Below are positions 53,734 to 62,792 of a DNA stretch of 64,000 bases, in pieces. Each line of letters opens with the position of its first letter. Position 1 is the first letter of the stretch. Source of the DNA: SP197 sp965213815 (GTDB taxonomy: Bacteria; Pseudomonadota; Alphaproteobacteria; SP197). The notes beneath the pieces are model-generated. The model saw nothing but the letters and a program-made list of their open reading frames with translations, did not search any database and was not told the DNA's origin. A program made the translations under genes and the position numbers. Location of the stretch: NCBI GenBank assembly GCA_965213815.1, contig OZ243917.1, forward strand, positions 2,294,001 to 2,358,000, in the 5' to 3' direction.

Positions 53734-54540
53734 ATGCCTGTGCAGACATCCATCGTGAAACGGGGCCAGGCCCCCCTTGTCGTCAGTTTCCCCCATGTCG
53801 GCACCCGGCTTCCCGCGTCAATTGCGGACCGAATGACCCCGATCGCCCGGCACCTGCCCGACACCGACTGGTATGTTGACAGGCTCTACGCCTGTGCCGA
53901 AGGCCTCGATGCGACTGTGGTGACCGCCACCCATTCCCGATATGTCGTTGATCTCAACCGGGCAACGGACGAACGTGTGCTCTACCCGGGGGAGGACACG
54001 TCCGAACTGGTCCCCCTTACGACCTTTGACCACGAAGAGATCTACCTTCCCGGACAGCGTCCCGACGCGCGAGCCATCGAGGAACGCATCTCTTCCTACT
54101 GGAAGCCCTGGCACGACACACTCACCGGCGAGATCGCGAGGCTGCTGGAGCGCCATCGGCAGATCGTCCTCCTCGATGGTCACTCCATCCGCTCCGAAGT
54201 GCCGCGACTCTTTGATGGCAGGCTTGCCGACTTCAATGTCGGAACAGCAGACGGCGCCGCGGCGCATCCGGACCTTCTGGGGTCGGTCATCGCTCCGTTG
54301 ATCGCGCAGGACACCTTCAGCGTCGCCATCAATGGCCGTTTCAAGGGAGGCTACATCACACGTCACTACGGCAGGCCGTCACGTGGCGTCCATGCCATCC
54401 AGCTGGAACTCTCCCAGGCCATCTACATGGAGGAGACCCTTCCCCTGCGCTGGCGCGGCGACACCGCACAATCCGTCAGCGACCTCATCACCCGGTACGT
54501 GACCGCGGCCCTCGACTGGATCAACGGCGCCAGCGGATGA
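53734..54540 (+). CDS. hutG: N-formylglutamate deformylase/amidohydrolase
   Basis: 268 residues with the family pattern PLVVSFPHVGTRLP (metal His), ATHSRYVVDLNRATDERVLYPGEDTSELVPL, LLDGHSIRSEVPRLFDG and GRPSRGVHAIQLELSQAIYM. It hydrolyses N-formylglutamate to glutamate and formate in histidine breakdown. No other hut genes are near, so it may serve another N-formyl or N-acyl substrate. It is seven bases after the penicillin acylase homologue. Confidence 0.9.
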   Translation: MPVQTSIVKRGQAPLVVSFPHVGTRLPASIADRMTPIARHLPDTDWYVDRLYACAEGLDATVVTATHSRYVVDLNRATDERVLYPGEDTSELVPLTTFDHEEIYLPGQRPDARAIEERISSYWKPWHDTLTGEIARLLERHRQIVLLDGHSIRSEVPRLFDGRLADFNVGTADGAAAHPDLLGSVIAPLIAQDTFSVAINGRFKGGYITRHYGRPSRGVHAIQLELSQAIYMEETLPLRWRGDTAQSVSDLITRYVTAALDWINGASG

Positions 54541-54542
54541 CT

Positions 54543-55058
54543 TCAGGACCATTCAAGGTCCGCCACATCCGGTGTCAGCGAACGGTAGTGTCCCTGGAAG
54601 TAGAGGAGAGGGTCGGCCGGATCTCCCAGCATCATCGAAAAGGCTTCGCCGACAAAGATGACGTGGTCACCACCGTCGTAGTGAAATCGCGTGTAGCACT
54701 CGAAACGCGCCAGTGAGCCTGGAAACATCGGACATCCCGTCACGCCGGTCTCGAAGGCGACATCCTTCCACTTGTCGACCGATGCCCGGGCGAAACGGTC
54801 GGACAGCGCACGTTGACCCGTCGACAGGATGTTGACGGCGAAGAAATCAGATGTCTCGAACTTGTTGAGACTGTGCGCCTCGCGCGACAGGCTGAACAGC
54901 ACCATGGGCGGATCAAGCGACACCGCATTGAAGGAATTCGCCGTGATTCCGAGGAGTTCGCCGTCACGTGTGGAGGACGTGATGATGGTCACACCGGTGG
55001 TGAACATGCCCAGTGCATCACGCAACTGGCGTTTGGTGAAGGTCCGCTTGCGACTCAT
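54543..55058 (-). CDS. Flavin reductase domain protein
   Basis: 171 residues with FMN-binding split-barrel motifs LRDALGMFTTGVTIITSSTRDGELLGITANSFNAVSLDPPMVLFSL (about 11-55), FAVNILSTGQRALSDRFA and HVIFVGEAFSM. It probably provides reduced FMN to a monooxygenase, of which the LLM-class protein at 40373 is a possible but distant partner. It is convergent with the deformylase gene. Confidence 0.92.
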   Translation of the reverse strand: MSRKRTFTKRQLRDALGMFTTGVTIITSSTRDGELLGITANSFNAVSLDPPMVLFSLSREAHSLNKFETSDFFAVNILSTGQRALSDRFARASVDKWKDVAFETGVTGCPMFPGSLARFECYTRFHYDGGDHVIFVGEAFSMMLGDPADPLLYFQGHYRSLTPDVADLEWS

Positions 55059-55201
55059 GCCATCACCCGTGCTCGCCTACGGGTTGTAACACCTAAGGCT
55101 TCCAGCCGCCACAAGGACCTTCAACTCTTGCCAGAGGGCCGCTGGCACACGTCACCAGCGGAGCGCTCCCACCGCATGCCCCGATGGCGCCGGGGCAGAG
55201 G

Positions 55202-56092
55202 TCATGTCTCTTGAGGCTTGCGTTCGCTGACGAGATACATGGCCACCGCCAGCAGGACCACTGCACCCCAGACCCATGATGAATGGCTTTCCTGCCACAG
55301 GATGATACCCCAGAAAACGCCAAACACCATGTTGAGGTAGCCAGCGAATGTCGCGAAGACGGGGCCGGCTGCCGAGATCAGATAGAGAAAGATGACGTAG
55401 GCGGTCACGTTGATGACAGCGATGCCACCCACGGCCATCGAGGCCGTATCCCACCCTGGCAGGATGTCATGGGCCGCTCCGCCAAGGAGCACCACGGGCA
55501 ACAGGACCAGCGCACTCGAGAGCAGCATGCCCGCCACCAGCATCATGGCATCTCCCTCTGGAGGTCTTCTGAGAGCAATGATCAGACTTTCAACGGCATA
55601 ACAGGTTGGAATGAACAAGGAGATGAGGAGCCATGCTGTCAGGGACCCTAGCTCGATCTCGAGGTCCGGGAGAACGATGAGAAGCACGGCGGCAAAGCCC
55701 AGGCCGATACCGGCAAGGCGCCCGAAGCTGTGCGGTTCAAATCCGAGAACGAGAGCGCCGAAATAGGTGAGGACGGGGGCAAGCGCGATCATGATGGCGA
55801 TCATGCCGGCGCCAACCTCGGGGGAGGCGGCGAACACGATGGCTGTCGGGATCGTGGTCCCGGTGAAGCCGCACACGGTGTAGAACCACAGGTGATGCCA
55901 GGACAGATGAAATGTCTTGCCACGCACGAGTGTCAGGGCCAACAGAACGAATCCGCCCGCCAGGGCCTGCAGGAACGTTGCATTGAGTACATCCGCACCC
56001 TCGCTGGTGGCCAGCCGCGCCAGGCTTGGCACGAGCCCCCAGGTGATACCGATGTAGAGCAGACAGACTGTCAGCCACAACCGTCGACCCAT
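55202..56092 (-). CDS. EamA/DMT-family membrane transporter
   Basis: 296 residues from the ATG at 56092 (MGRRLWLTVCLLYIGITWGLVPS). About ten hydrophobic helices are visible as two five-helix repeats, the first with FLQALAGGFVLLALTLVRGK, the second with TAYVIFLYLISAAGPVFATFAGYLNMVFGVFWG. A C-terminal SERKPQET tail follows. It is probably an exporter of amino acids or other metabolites. The long frame upstream of this ATG is not membrane-like. Confidence 0.9.
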   Translation of the reverse strand: MGRRLWLTVCLLYIGITWGLVPSLARLATSEGADVLNATFLQALAGGFVLLALTLVRGKTFHLSWHHLWFYTVCGFTGTTIPTAIVFAASPEVGAGMIAIMIALAPVLTYFGALVLGFEPHSFGRLAGIGLGFAAVLLIVLPDLEIELGSLTAWLLISLFIPTCYAVESLIIALRRPPEGDAMMLVAGMLLSSALVLLPVVLLGGAAHDILPGWDTASMAVGGIAVINVTAYVIFLYLISAAGPVFATFAGYLNMVFGVFWGIILWQESHSSWVWGAVVLLAVAMYLVSERKPQET

Positions 56093-56612
56093 GGTGATTC
56101 GCTCTTCACTGTCGTTCCGTCGCCCGGAAGACAGCCGAGCTCTCGTCCCGTGGGTGGCGCAGATCACTCTACCCCGGTTTGCCGGACCGGAACACTCTGC
56201 CGAAGAGGCGCCAAGGCGCCTGGATATCGCAGGGTGGCGAGAGCTGTGAACTTCTTGGCGAGCACAAGGCGAATCCGTTCTGATTCTTGTGGATTGATTG
56301 GCTCTCCTTGCACCTGTTCGGGCACGCTGGATTACATGACTTCGAGAGATGCGGGGACTGGGAGCGCTGGGATGATCCTGTGCCTCGGACGCGGGATCAT
56401 GGCAAGGTTCGGACATGCGGGAGCGCCCCCCTTTGGCGGGGGAGTGTGATCGCTTGAGCGAACCTGGCGGGTATCGGTCAACAGTAGCCTCAACGCCTCG
56501 CAAGACAACCGAATACAGGCGGCAAGCCTGCACCGGTCTGTGTTGGCGGTGTCTGGAGCATTCACCCACATTCACAATTGAACCCGCAGGCCGGGCGTGA
56601 CAACAATTTCTC
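56093..56612. other. Intergenic, 520 bases
   Basis: A divergent gap between the EamA gene and the methyltransferase homologue. Apart from a small GC hairpin near 56424-56446 (GCGCCCCCCTTTGGCGGGGG) I see no coding sequence. It probably contains promoters for both directions. Confidence 0.5.
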
Positions 56613-58142
56613 ATGAGCACGACTGGCAACCAGAGGGTGAGGCGGTCGAGACCCCGACGGTCGGCCGGTCTCCCTGCAGCTGCTCCCCGCAGGGAACGGG
56701 GCGGCCGGCTTGCGCCGCTCGATGACACGTCCCGGGACATGATCGTCGACAACGCCCTTTCGATTCTCGAACGGATCGGCATGGCATCGGCCCCGGACTG
56801 GTTCATGTCGTTGGCCATCGATGATGGCGCCAGACGGCACGGGGAGGGGCGCCTTCTCTTCCCGCGGCCACGGATTGAGAAGGCGCTGGCACGGGCGGCA
56901 AAATGCGTGGCCATACCGGGCCTTGTCGAGGAGCGGGGTATCGATGTCGGCTCTGGTCTGGTCCACACCGGCACCGGTGGTGCCGCCATCGACGTGCTTG
57001 ACGCCGCGACGGAACACTATCGCGCCTCCACGCTTGACGATCTCCTCGCCATCATGCGGGTGGTCGACGCGTGCCCCAACGTGCATTACGGAATCCGCCC
57101 CCTTGTGGCGCGGGACATGACCGACGCGTTCGAACTCGACGTCAATACGGCCTACGCCTGCCTCGCCGGAACGGGCAAGCCCATCGGAACGTCGTTCATC
57201 CATGCCGAACACGTCGCCCCGGTGGTGTCCATGTTCGACTGCGCCCTTGGGGTCGAAGGCGGCTTTCAACGGCAACCCTTCTGCATGGCGGTCGTGGTGC
57301 ATGCGGTTTCTCCCCTTCGCTACGCGGCCGATGGTGTCGACATCATGCGGGCCGCCATTGCCGAGGGCATGCCGGTTCAGACATGTTCGGCGGGTCAGGC
57401 GGGCGCCACCAGTCCCGTCACCCTCGCCGGCGCCCTCGCCCAGGGCCTCGCCGAGACTCTCGCCGGGCTCATGGTGGTGGACATCCTCAAGCCCGGTCAC
57501 CCCGCCATTCATGCCTTCATGCCCTTCATCTCCGATCTCAGGACCGGCGCCATGAGTGGCGGAGGCGGCGAATCGGCCATTGCGAATGCCGCAGCGGCAC
57601 AACTCCTGCGCCATCTCCAGCTGCCTTCCACCGTTGCCGCCGGCATGACCGACTCCAAGGAGTCGGATGTCCAGGCAGGGTACGAGAAGGCCTACACCAT
57701 TGCCCTGGCGGCACACGCGGGAGCGGACATGATCAACCTTTCTGCAGGCATGCTGGGTTCCATCACGGTGGCATCACCGGAGGCCCTTGTCATCGACGAC
57801 GAGATGCTGGGCGCCATCCTGCGTTCAGTGCGCGGCATCGACGTCACACCCGACGCCATCGATCTTGAGGCCATGGAGCGCGTAGTCTGCGGCGATGGCC
57901 ACTACCTTGGCGAACCGCAGACCCTGGCGCTCATGAAGAGCGAATATATCTACCCGCGCCTGGGCGACAGGCGCGGTGTTCACGAGTGGGTCGAATCCGG
58001 TTCCGAGTCACTCTGGGAACGGGCAAGGTCCAGGGTCACCCGAATCGCCGACGCCCCACCGCCGACTCACCTTCCGGAGGCGGCGGATCAGGCCATCCGC
58101 TCACGCTTCCCCATCAGACTTCCAGGAATTGGAGACGAGTGA
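56613..58142 (+). CDS. Trimethylamine methyltransferase MttB-family protein (non-pyrrolysine)
   Basis: 509 residues with the MttB family fold: IVDNALSILERIGMASAPDWF, HTGTGGAAIDVLDAATEHYRASTLDDL, CPNVHYGIRPLVARDM, GTSFIHAEHVAPVVSMFDCALG, and GQAGATSPVTLAGALAQGLAETLAGLMVV. The frame has no internal TAG, so it is one of the non-pyrrolysine members, which act on quaternary amines such as glycine betaine. No corrinoid protein gene lies near. The stop is followed directly by the next ATG. Confidence 0.88.
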   Translation: MSTTGNQRVRRSRPRRSAGLPAAAPRRERGGRLAPLDDTSRDMIVDNALSILERIGMASAPDWFMSLAIDDGARRHGEGRLLFPRPRIEKALARAAKCVAIPGLVEERGIDVGSGLVHTGTGGAAIDVLDAATEHYRASTLDDLLAIMRVVDACPNVHYGIRPLVARDMTDAFELDVNTAYACLAGTGKPIGTSFIHAEHVAPVVSMFDCALGVEGGFQRQPFCMAVVVHAVSPLRYAADGVDIMRAAIAEGMPVQTCSAGQAGATSPVTLAGALAQGLAETLAGLMVVDILKPGHPAIHAFMPFISDLRTGAMSGGGGESAIANAAAAQLLRHLQLPSTVAAGMTDSKESDVQAGYEKAYTIALAAHAGADMINLSAGMLGSITVASPEALVIDDEMLGAILRSVRGIDVTPDAIDLEAMERVVCGDGHYLGEPQTLALMKSEYIYPRLGDRRGVHEWVESGSESLWERARSRVTRIADAPPPTHLPEAADQAIRSRFPIRLPGIGDE

Positions 58143-58580
58143 ATGCATGTTTGCCGCAGTCTCATCATCAAGGCCCCTATCGAGACAACATGGGCCGCCG
58201 TCAGGGAATTCGACAGTGTGGGCAGGTGGAATCCGGCCGTCTTGGCCGCCCGCATGGAGACCGGAACGTCGACCGCAGTCGGGTCGGTGCGGCATCTCGA
58301 CATCGCCGACGGCACCATCTTTCGCGAGACGCTCCTGGCGCACTCCGATGTCGAGCATTCCTACACCTACGACATTGTCGAGGGCCCCCTGCCCTGTACC
58401 AACTATCTTTCCACGCACCGCTTCGTGGCGATCACCGAAGGCGACTGGACACTCGGCATCTGGGAAGGAACCTTCGAGTGTGCCAGGGAGGATGAAACGA
58501 AACTGGACTCGATTGTCGGCGATCTCATCTACCGCGATGGCATGAAGGGCCTTGCCGCCTGGCTGAGGGACAACAGCTGA
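58143..58580 (+). CDS. SRPBCC (START-like) family protein
   Basis: 145 residues with a polyketide-cyclase/START-like pattern: SLIIKAPIETTWAAVREFDSVGRWNPAV at the N terminus, HLDIADGTIFRETLLAHSDVEHSYTYDIVEGPLP in the middle and FECAREDETKLDSIVGDLIYRDGMKGLAAW at the end. Such proteins bind hydrophobic or aromatic ligands. There is no space between its ends and both neighbours, so it is an operon member. Confidence 0.85.
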   Translation: MHVCRSLIIKAPIETTWAAVREFDSVGRWNPAVLAARMETGTSTAVGSVRHLDIADGTIFRETLLAHSDVEHSYTYDIVEGPLPCTNYLSTHRFVAITEGDWTLGIWEGTFECAREDETKLDSIVGDLIYRDGMKGLAAWLRDNS

Positions 58581-59285
58581 ATGACCGACACACTGGGTTA
58601 CCGTTCCATCATCGGGGTCATGACACCGGCGATGAACACCGTCGTGCAGCCGGAACTCGAATCCCTGCGCCCCCCTGGCGTGACAAACCAGATGCAACGA
58701 TTCCGTCTGGGCGGCGAGAGGATTTCGGACGACCTCGACGACGAGGCCATCAGGCTCATGGACTGCCATCCGGCAGCCCTGGCGATCGGTCTGACGACGG
58801 ATGCGGGGCCAGGTGGCGTGAAGAAACTTCAGGAGCGCTGTCGCGGTCTGGCATTGTCACTGGGTATTCCGGTCTTCAATGCCTCGACTGCCTGCCACGA
58901 GGCCCTGCGGCGCCTCGATGCCAGGAAGATCTCCATCGTCACACCCTTTGGTGACGATACCAATCGGGTTGTTGCCGGCAATGCGGCGGATGCCGGGTTC
59001 ACCGTGGCGGCGGTCGCCGGCACGGACGCTCCGTCGCTGCCGGAAATCTGCGAGACTTCGACAGAGGACATCGAGGCGGCCTTTCGCGAGGTCGCCGCCA
59101 GTGACTGTGATGCCATTCTCCAGGTGGGAACAGCACTACCGGTCTGCGACCTCCTGGCCTCCCTCGAGACCCTCACCGGCAAGCCGGTGGTCGCCTGCAA
59201 TGCGGCGCTCTACTGGCAGACCCTGCGGCACCTCGGGATCACGGACCCGATCGCGGGTTTTGGCCGGCTGCTGGCCGAACACTAG
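58581..59285 (+). CDS. Asp/Glu racemase superfamily (maleate isomerase-like)
   Basis: 234 residues: YRSIIGVMTPAMNTVVQPELESLRPPGV, then GIPVFNASTACHEALRRLDARKISIVTPF and a late KPVVACNAALYWQTLRHLGI with the catalytic Cys (about 211). The first cysteine position of maleate isomerases (usually in 'CTSGS') reads GLTTDAGPGG, so only one clear catalytic cysteine remains, as in arylmalonate decarboxylases. The substrate is unknown. It is coupled to the SRPBCC gene before it. Confidence 0.82.
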   Translation: MTDTLGYRSIIGVMTPAMNTVVQPELESLRPPGVTNQMQRFRLGGERISDDLDDEAIRLMDCHPAALAIGLTTDAGPGGVKKLQERCRGLALSLGIPVFNASTACHEALRRLDARKISIVTPFGDDTNRVVAGNAADAGFTVAAVAGTDAPSLPEICETSTEDIEAAFREVAASDCDAILQVGTALPVCDLLASLETLTGKPVVACNAALYWQTLRHLGITDPIAGFGRLLAEH

Positions 59286-59289
59286 AACG

Positions 59290-61695
59290 ATGCAGAAATC
59301 GGCCAGGGTCGTTGTCATCGGCGGCGGCGCCGTCGGTGTTTCCTGCCTGTGGCACCTGGCCCGCGCCGGTATCACGGAATGTCTGCTGATCGAGAGGGAT
59401 GAACTCGCATCGGGATCCACCTGGCATGCCGCAGGGAACATTCCGACCTATGCGACAAGCTGGCTCGGCATGCGTGCCGGCGCCTATGCACGGCGTCTCT
59501 ACAGCGCGCTTGGCGAGGACGTCACCTATCACCATACCGGCGCCTTCTGGCCGGCGCACGGCGACGACCGCATGGATCACTTTCGCCACCTGACCGGTCT
59601 GGCGGTCTCCGCCGGCGTCGACTTGACGATGATCACACCTGGCGAGATGGAGGCTCTGCACCCGCACTACACGGCCGGACCTGATGTCGTCGGCGGCATC
59701 CTCGATCCGAGTGAGGGAGACATCGATCCCTCCCAGCTCACCCAGGCGCTTGCCGGGCAAGCCCGCAAGGCCGGCGCACAAATCGCGCGCTTCACCTCCG
59801 TCACGGGCCTTGCGCCGACACCCAGCGGTGAATGGCGGGTGACGACTGACAAGGGAGATGTGATCACGCAGGCAGTCGTCAATGCCGCCGGCTTCCATGG
59901 CGCCGCCGTGGCGCACCTTGCCGGACAGTCCATTCCCGTGGCGACCCTCAGGCACCAATACCTGGTCACGGAACCTCTCTGCGCCGTCGAGGACACCGAT
60001 GATCCCTTCCCCCTGGTGCGGGATCCCGATCTCGGCTTCTACCTGAGGCGCGAAGGATCAGGAATGCTGCTGGGATCCTACGATCATCCCGGCCGGCCGG
60101 CCTTCACCGAGGGACCGCCACAGGACTTTGCCCACCAGCTCTTCGACGAATCACCCGACGACATCGCGGAAGCCTTCGAGAAGGCGCTCGCTCATTTTCC
60201 GCTGCTTCGGGAGGCCGGAATCCGGCGTTTCGTCAACGGCCCCATCGCCTACTCTCCCGATGCCCTGCCGCTGTGCGGTCCGGCTCATGGACTGAGGAAC
60301 TTCTACCATGCCTGCGGCATCCAGATCGGCATCACCCACTCCGCCGCCGCCGGCAAGGCCATTGCCGAATGGATCAGCGAAGGCGAGACCGAGTGGGACA
60401 TGGCGGCCTGGGACCCCCGCCGCTACGGCGACTGGGCCACGCCAAAGATGGCAGTCGAACGCGCGGTCGAGGTCTACGGCCTGCAGTACGCCATTCCCTA
60501 TCCCCGCCGCCTTCTCTCATCATCTCGACCCATGCGGACAACACCGCTCTATTGCCCCCTGGCCTCCAGGGAAGCGGTCTTCGGCGAGATCGGTGGCTGG
60601 GAACGCGCCTTCTGGTTCGATACCAACGGCACAAGGGATGAGGCGCTTTTGAGTTTTCGCGACCGGGAACCGTGGCGCGATCCGGTGCGGCGCGAATGCG
60701 AGGGAGTCCGCGACCGTGTCGGCATCATGGATCATGGCGGCTTCACCAAGTTCGAGGTGGAGGGACCGGATGCGACGCGGTATCTCGAACGGGTGTTCTG
60801 CGGCCGGATTCCGGGGGTCCTGCGCACACGCCTTGCCTACATGCTCACACCATCGGGCCGAATCTGGAGCGAGGCCACCGTCACGCGCCTGGAGGAGAAT
60901 CGCTACCTCCTGTGTGGTCCGACCCTGGCCGAACGCCGTGATCACGACTGGTTGCGGGAAGCCCTGCCGGCAGGGTGGCGTGTCGATCTCAGACGCGGTT
61001 CCGAGAGAGACGCCACCCTCATGCTGGCGGGGCCCCTGTCGCGCGATCTTCTGACAACCGTGACCGATGCCGATCTCGGGAATGACGCCATGCCCTGGCT
61101 CAGCGCGGCCTGCGTCACTGTCGCAGGGTGTGCTGCAACGGCGCTGCGTGTCTCCTATGCCGGTGAACTGGGCTGGGAACTTCATCTCGCTTCCAGCGAC
61201 CTCCCGACGGTCCATGACGCCCTGCGCGATTCAGGTCAGAACTTTGGCCTCACCGATTTCGGCTCTTGGGCCCTTGATTCGCTGCGTCTCGAAAAGGGTT
61301 ATCATGCCTGGGGCCTCGACATCGGTACCGAGTACACCCCCTTCGATGCCGGACTGGACCGCTTCATTGCTTTCGACAGGAAGGACTTCATCGGCAGTGG
61401 CGCCGTGATGCGCCAGCGCCAGACCGCCTCTGAATGGCGATTCGCCGGATTTGTCATAGCCGACAGCGAAGCGGATGCCCTTGCCGGTGATCCGATCCTT
61501 CTCGATTCGGTCCCGGTCGGCTATGTGACGTCGGCCGGCACCGGTTTTCGCATGATGAAGCGTCTGGCGCTGGGCTACGTCAGGGCCGACGCGCCATCGG
61601 ACGCCTGGTCCATCAGGATCCTCGGAAGGGATTGCCCCGCGACGCCGGCGCCCCTGCCCTTCTACGATCCCTGCAACACCCGCCTGAAGGCCTGA
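59290..61695 (+). CDS. Dimethylglycine/sarcosine dehydrogenase-like flavoprotein with GcvT domain
   Basis: 801 residues from the ATG at 59290. The N-terminal FAD domain has VVVIGGGAVGVSCLWHLARAG and the ASGSTWHAAGN motif (covalent-FAD His in the DMGDH family), followed to about residue 370 by a DAO fold (GPIAYSPDALPLCGP). Residues 430-795 are a GcvT-like tetrahydrofolate domain (LDFGSWALDSLRLEKGYHAWGLDIGTEYTPFDAGLDRFI). It demethylates an N-methyl amine and transfers the C1 unit to folate. It sits four bases downstream of the racemase-family gene. Confidence 0.92.
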   Translation: MQKSARVVVIGGGAVGVSCLWHLARAGITECLLIERDELASGSTWHAAGNIPTYATSWLGMRAGAYARRLYSALGEDVTYHHTGAFWPAHGDDRMDHFRHLTGLAVSAGVDLTMITPGEMEALHPHYTAGPDVVGGILDPSEGDIDPSQLTQALAGQARKAGAQIARFTSVTGLAPTPSGEWRVTTDKGDVITQAVVNAAGFHGAAVAHLAGQSIPVATLRHQYLVTEPLCAVEDTDDPFPLVRDPDLGFYLRREGSGMLLGSYDHPGRPAFTEGPPQDFAHQLFDESPDDIAEAFEKALAHFPLLREAGIRRFVNGPIAYSPDALPLCGPAHGLRNFYHACGIQIGITHSAAAGKAIAEWISEGETEWDMAAWDPRRYGDWATPKMAVERAVEVYGLQYAIPYPRRLLSSSRPMRTTPLYCPLASREAVFGEIGGWERAFWFDTNGTRDEALLSFRDREPWRDPVRRECEGVRDRVGIMDHGGFTKFEVEGPDATRYLERVFCGRIPGVLRTRLAYMLTPSGRIWSEATVTRLEENRYLLCGPTLAERRDHDWLREALPAGWRVDLRRGSERDATLMLAGPLSRDLLTTVTDADLGNDAMPWLSAACVTVAGCAATALRVSYAGELGWELHLASSDLPTVHDALRDSGQNFGLTDFGSWALDSLRLEKGYHAWGLDIGTEYTPFDAGLDRFIAFDRKDFIGSGAVMRQRQTASEWRFAGFVIADSEADALAGDPILLDSVPVGYVTSAGTGFRMMKRLALGYVRADAPSDAWSIRILGRDCPATPAPLPFYDPCNTRLKA

Positions 61696-61698
61696 ACG

Positions 61699-62571
61699 TC
61701 ACTCCTTCGTCACACCAGGACGGATGGCCCGGTAGATGGCGGAGATGTCGAGGTCGCCATGTCCGGATGCGGCAAAGCGTGCGAAACGCCGGGCGGCTTC
61801 GGCGCCGAAGGGGGTTGTCTGACCTGAGGCCGATGCCGCCTGCTGGGCGAGGGAGAGGTCCTTGGCCATCAGCCGTGCGGCGAACCCCGGAGCGTAGTCA
61901 TGGGTGGCCGGCGCGTCGGACGCCAGTCCCGGCACCGGACAACGGTTATCCAGGATCCAGCTTTGTGCCGCGGCACCGCGGCACAGGTCGAGAAACTTCC
62001 CGGCATCGAGATCAAGGGACTCCGCCAGGGCGAATGCCTCGCACACACCCAGCATGGTGATGCCGCAGATCATGTTGTGACAGGCCTTGGCGGCCTGGCC
62101 CGACCCGGACTCGCCGAAATGGATGATCCGGCTTCCCATGATCTCGAGGAGAGGCCGGATCCGGGTAACATGATCCGGGGATCCGCCGACCATGAAACTC
62201 AGGGTTCCGTTCCCGGCGCCCTCGGGGCCTCCCGAGACCGGTGCATCGACAAACCCGCATCCCGCCGCCACCGCCACCTCGGCAAGACGCCGTGTGGTCG
62301 CGACATCGATCGAGGAACAGTCGAGAAAGATGCGATCCTGCCGCTGTTCAAGGAGGGTTTCGACCACCGAGGCGACGCTGCCGCCATCCGGGAGCATGGT
62401 GATCACGGTGCCGGCCCCGCGCGCCGTCTCCTCGAGGGATGCCAGGGCCAGTCCCTCCCTCGCATCGGCATCGCTGTCCCAACCAGTGACATCGCATCCG
62501 GCCGACCCGAGGTGGCGCGCCATGGGACGGCCCATGGTTCCAAGTCCGATCACGCAGATTGTCTCAGGCAT
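61699..62571 (-). CDS. 3-hydroxyisobutyrate dehydrogenase-family protein
   Basis: About 290 residues from the ATG at 62571 (MPETICVIGLGTMGRPMARHLG, NAD-binding GxGxxG). The substrate motif is FVDAPVSGGPEGAGNGTLSFMVGG (about 115-138) and the catalytic lysine is in GQAAKACHNMICG (about 167). It oxidises a beta-hydroxyacid such as 3-hydroxyisobutyrate or tartronate semialdehyde-type compounds. It is convergent with the DMGDH-like gene, three bases apart. Confidence 0.9.
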   Translation of the reverse strand: MPETICVIGLGTMGRPMARHLGSAGCDVTGWDSDADAREGLALASLEETARGAGTVITMLPDGGSVASVVETLLEQRQDRIFLDCSSIDVATTRRLAEVAVAAGCGFVDAPVSGGPEGAGNGTLSFMVGGSPDHVTRIRPLLEIMGSRIIHFGESGSGQAAKACHNMICGITMLGVCEAFALAESLDLDAGKFLDLCRGAAAQSWILDNRCPVPGLASDAPATHDYAPGFAARLMAKDLSLAQQAASASGQTTPFGAEAARRFARFAASGHGDLDISAIYRAIRPGVTKE

Positions 62572-62639
62572 GAGCATCAAGTCCTCTCAGGCAGGTGGCA
62601 TTCCGCAGCCGAAAGTACGCGCGGCGCCTTTCACTAAGA

Positions 62640-62676
62640 ACTTATCGCGAAGAGCGAGCGGTCTTCGCGAAGATAA
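62640..62676. promoter_or_regulatory. Imperfect palindrome between the dehydrogenase and AbiEii-like genes
   Basis: The arms CTTATCGCGAAG and CTTCGCGAAGATAAG are complementary with a three-base bulge, around a nine-base loop. It lies upstream of the dehydrogenase, which reads away from it, and downstream of the AbiEii-like gene. It may be a terminator or an operator. Confidence 0.4.
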
Positions 62677-62792
62677 GTCTAACGTGTCCTCACCGTGCGG
62701 GTTTCCGTACCAAGCAGAGGTTATCAAGAAATTCTCAGAGAAAGCTGACATTACACTCACAGATGCTGGCCGCTCGGTGGCTCGAGATTACC

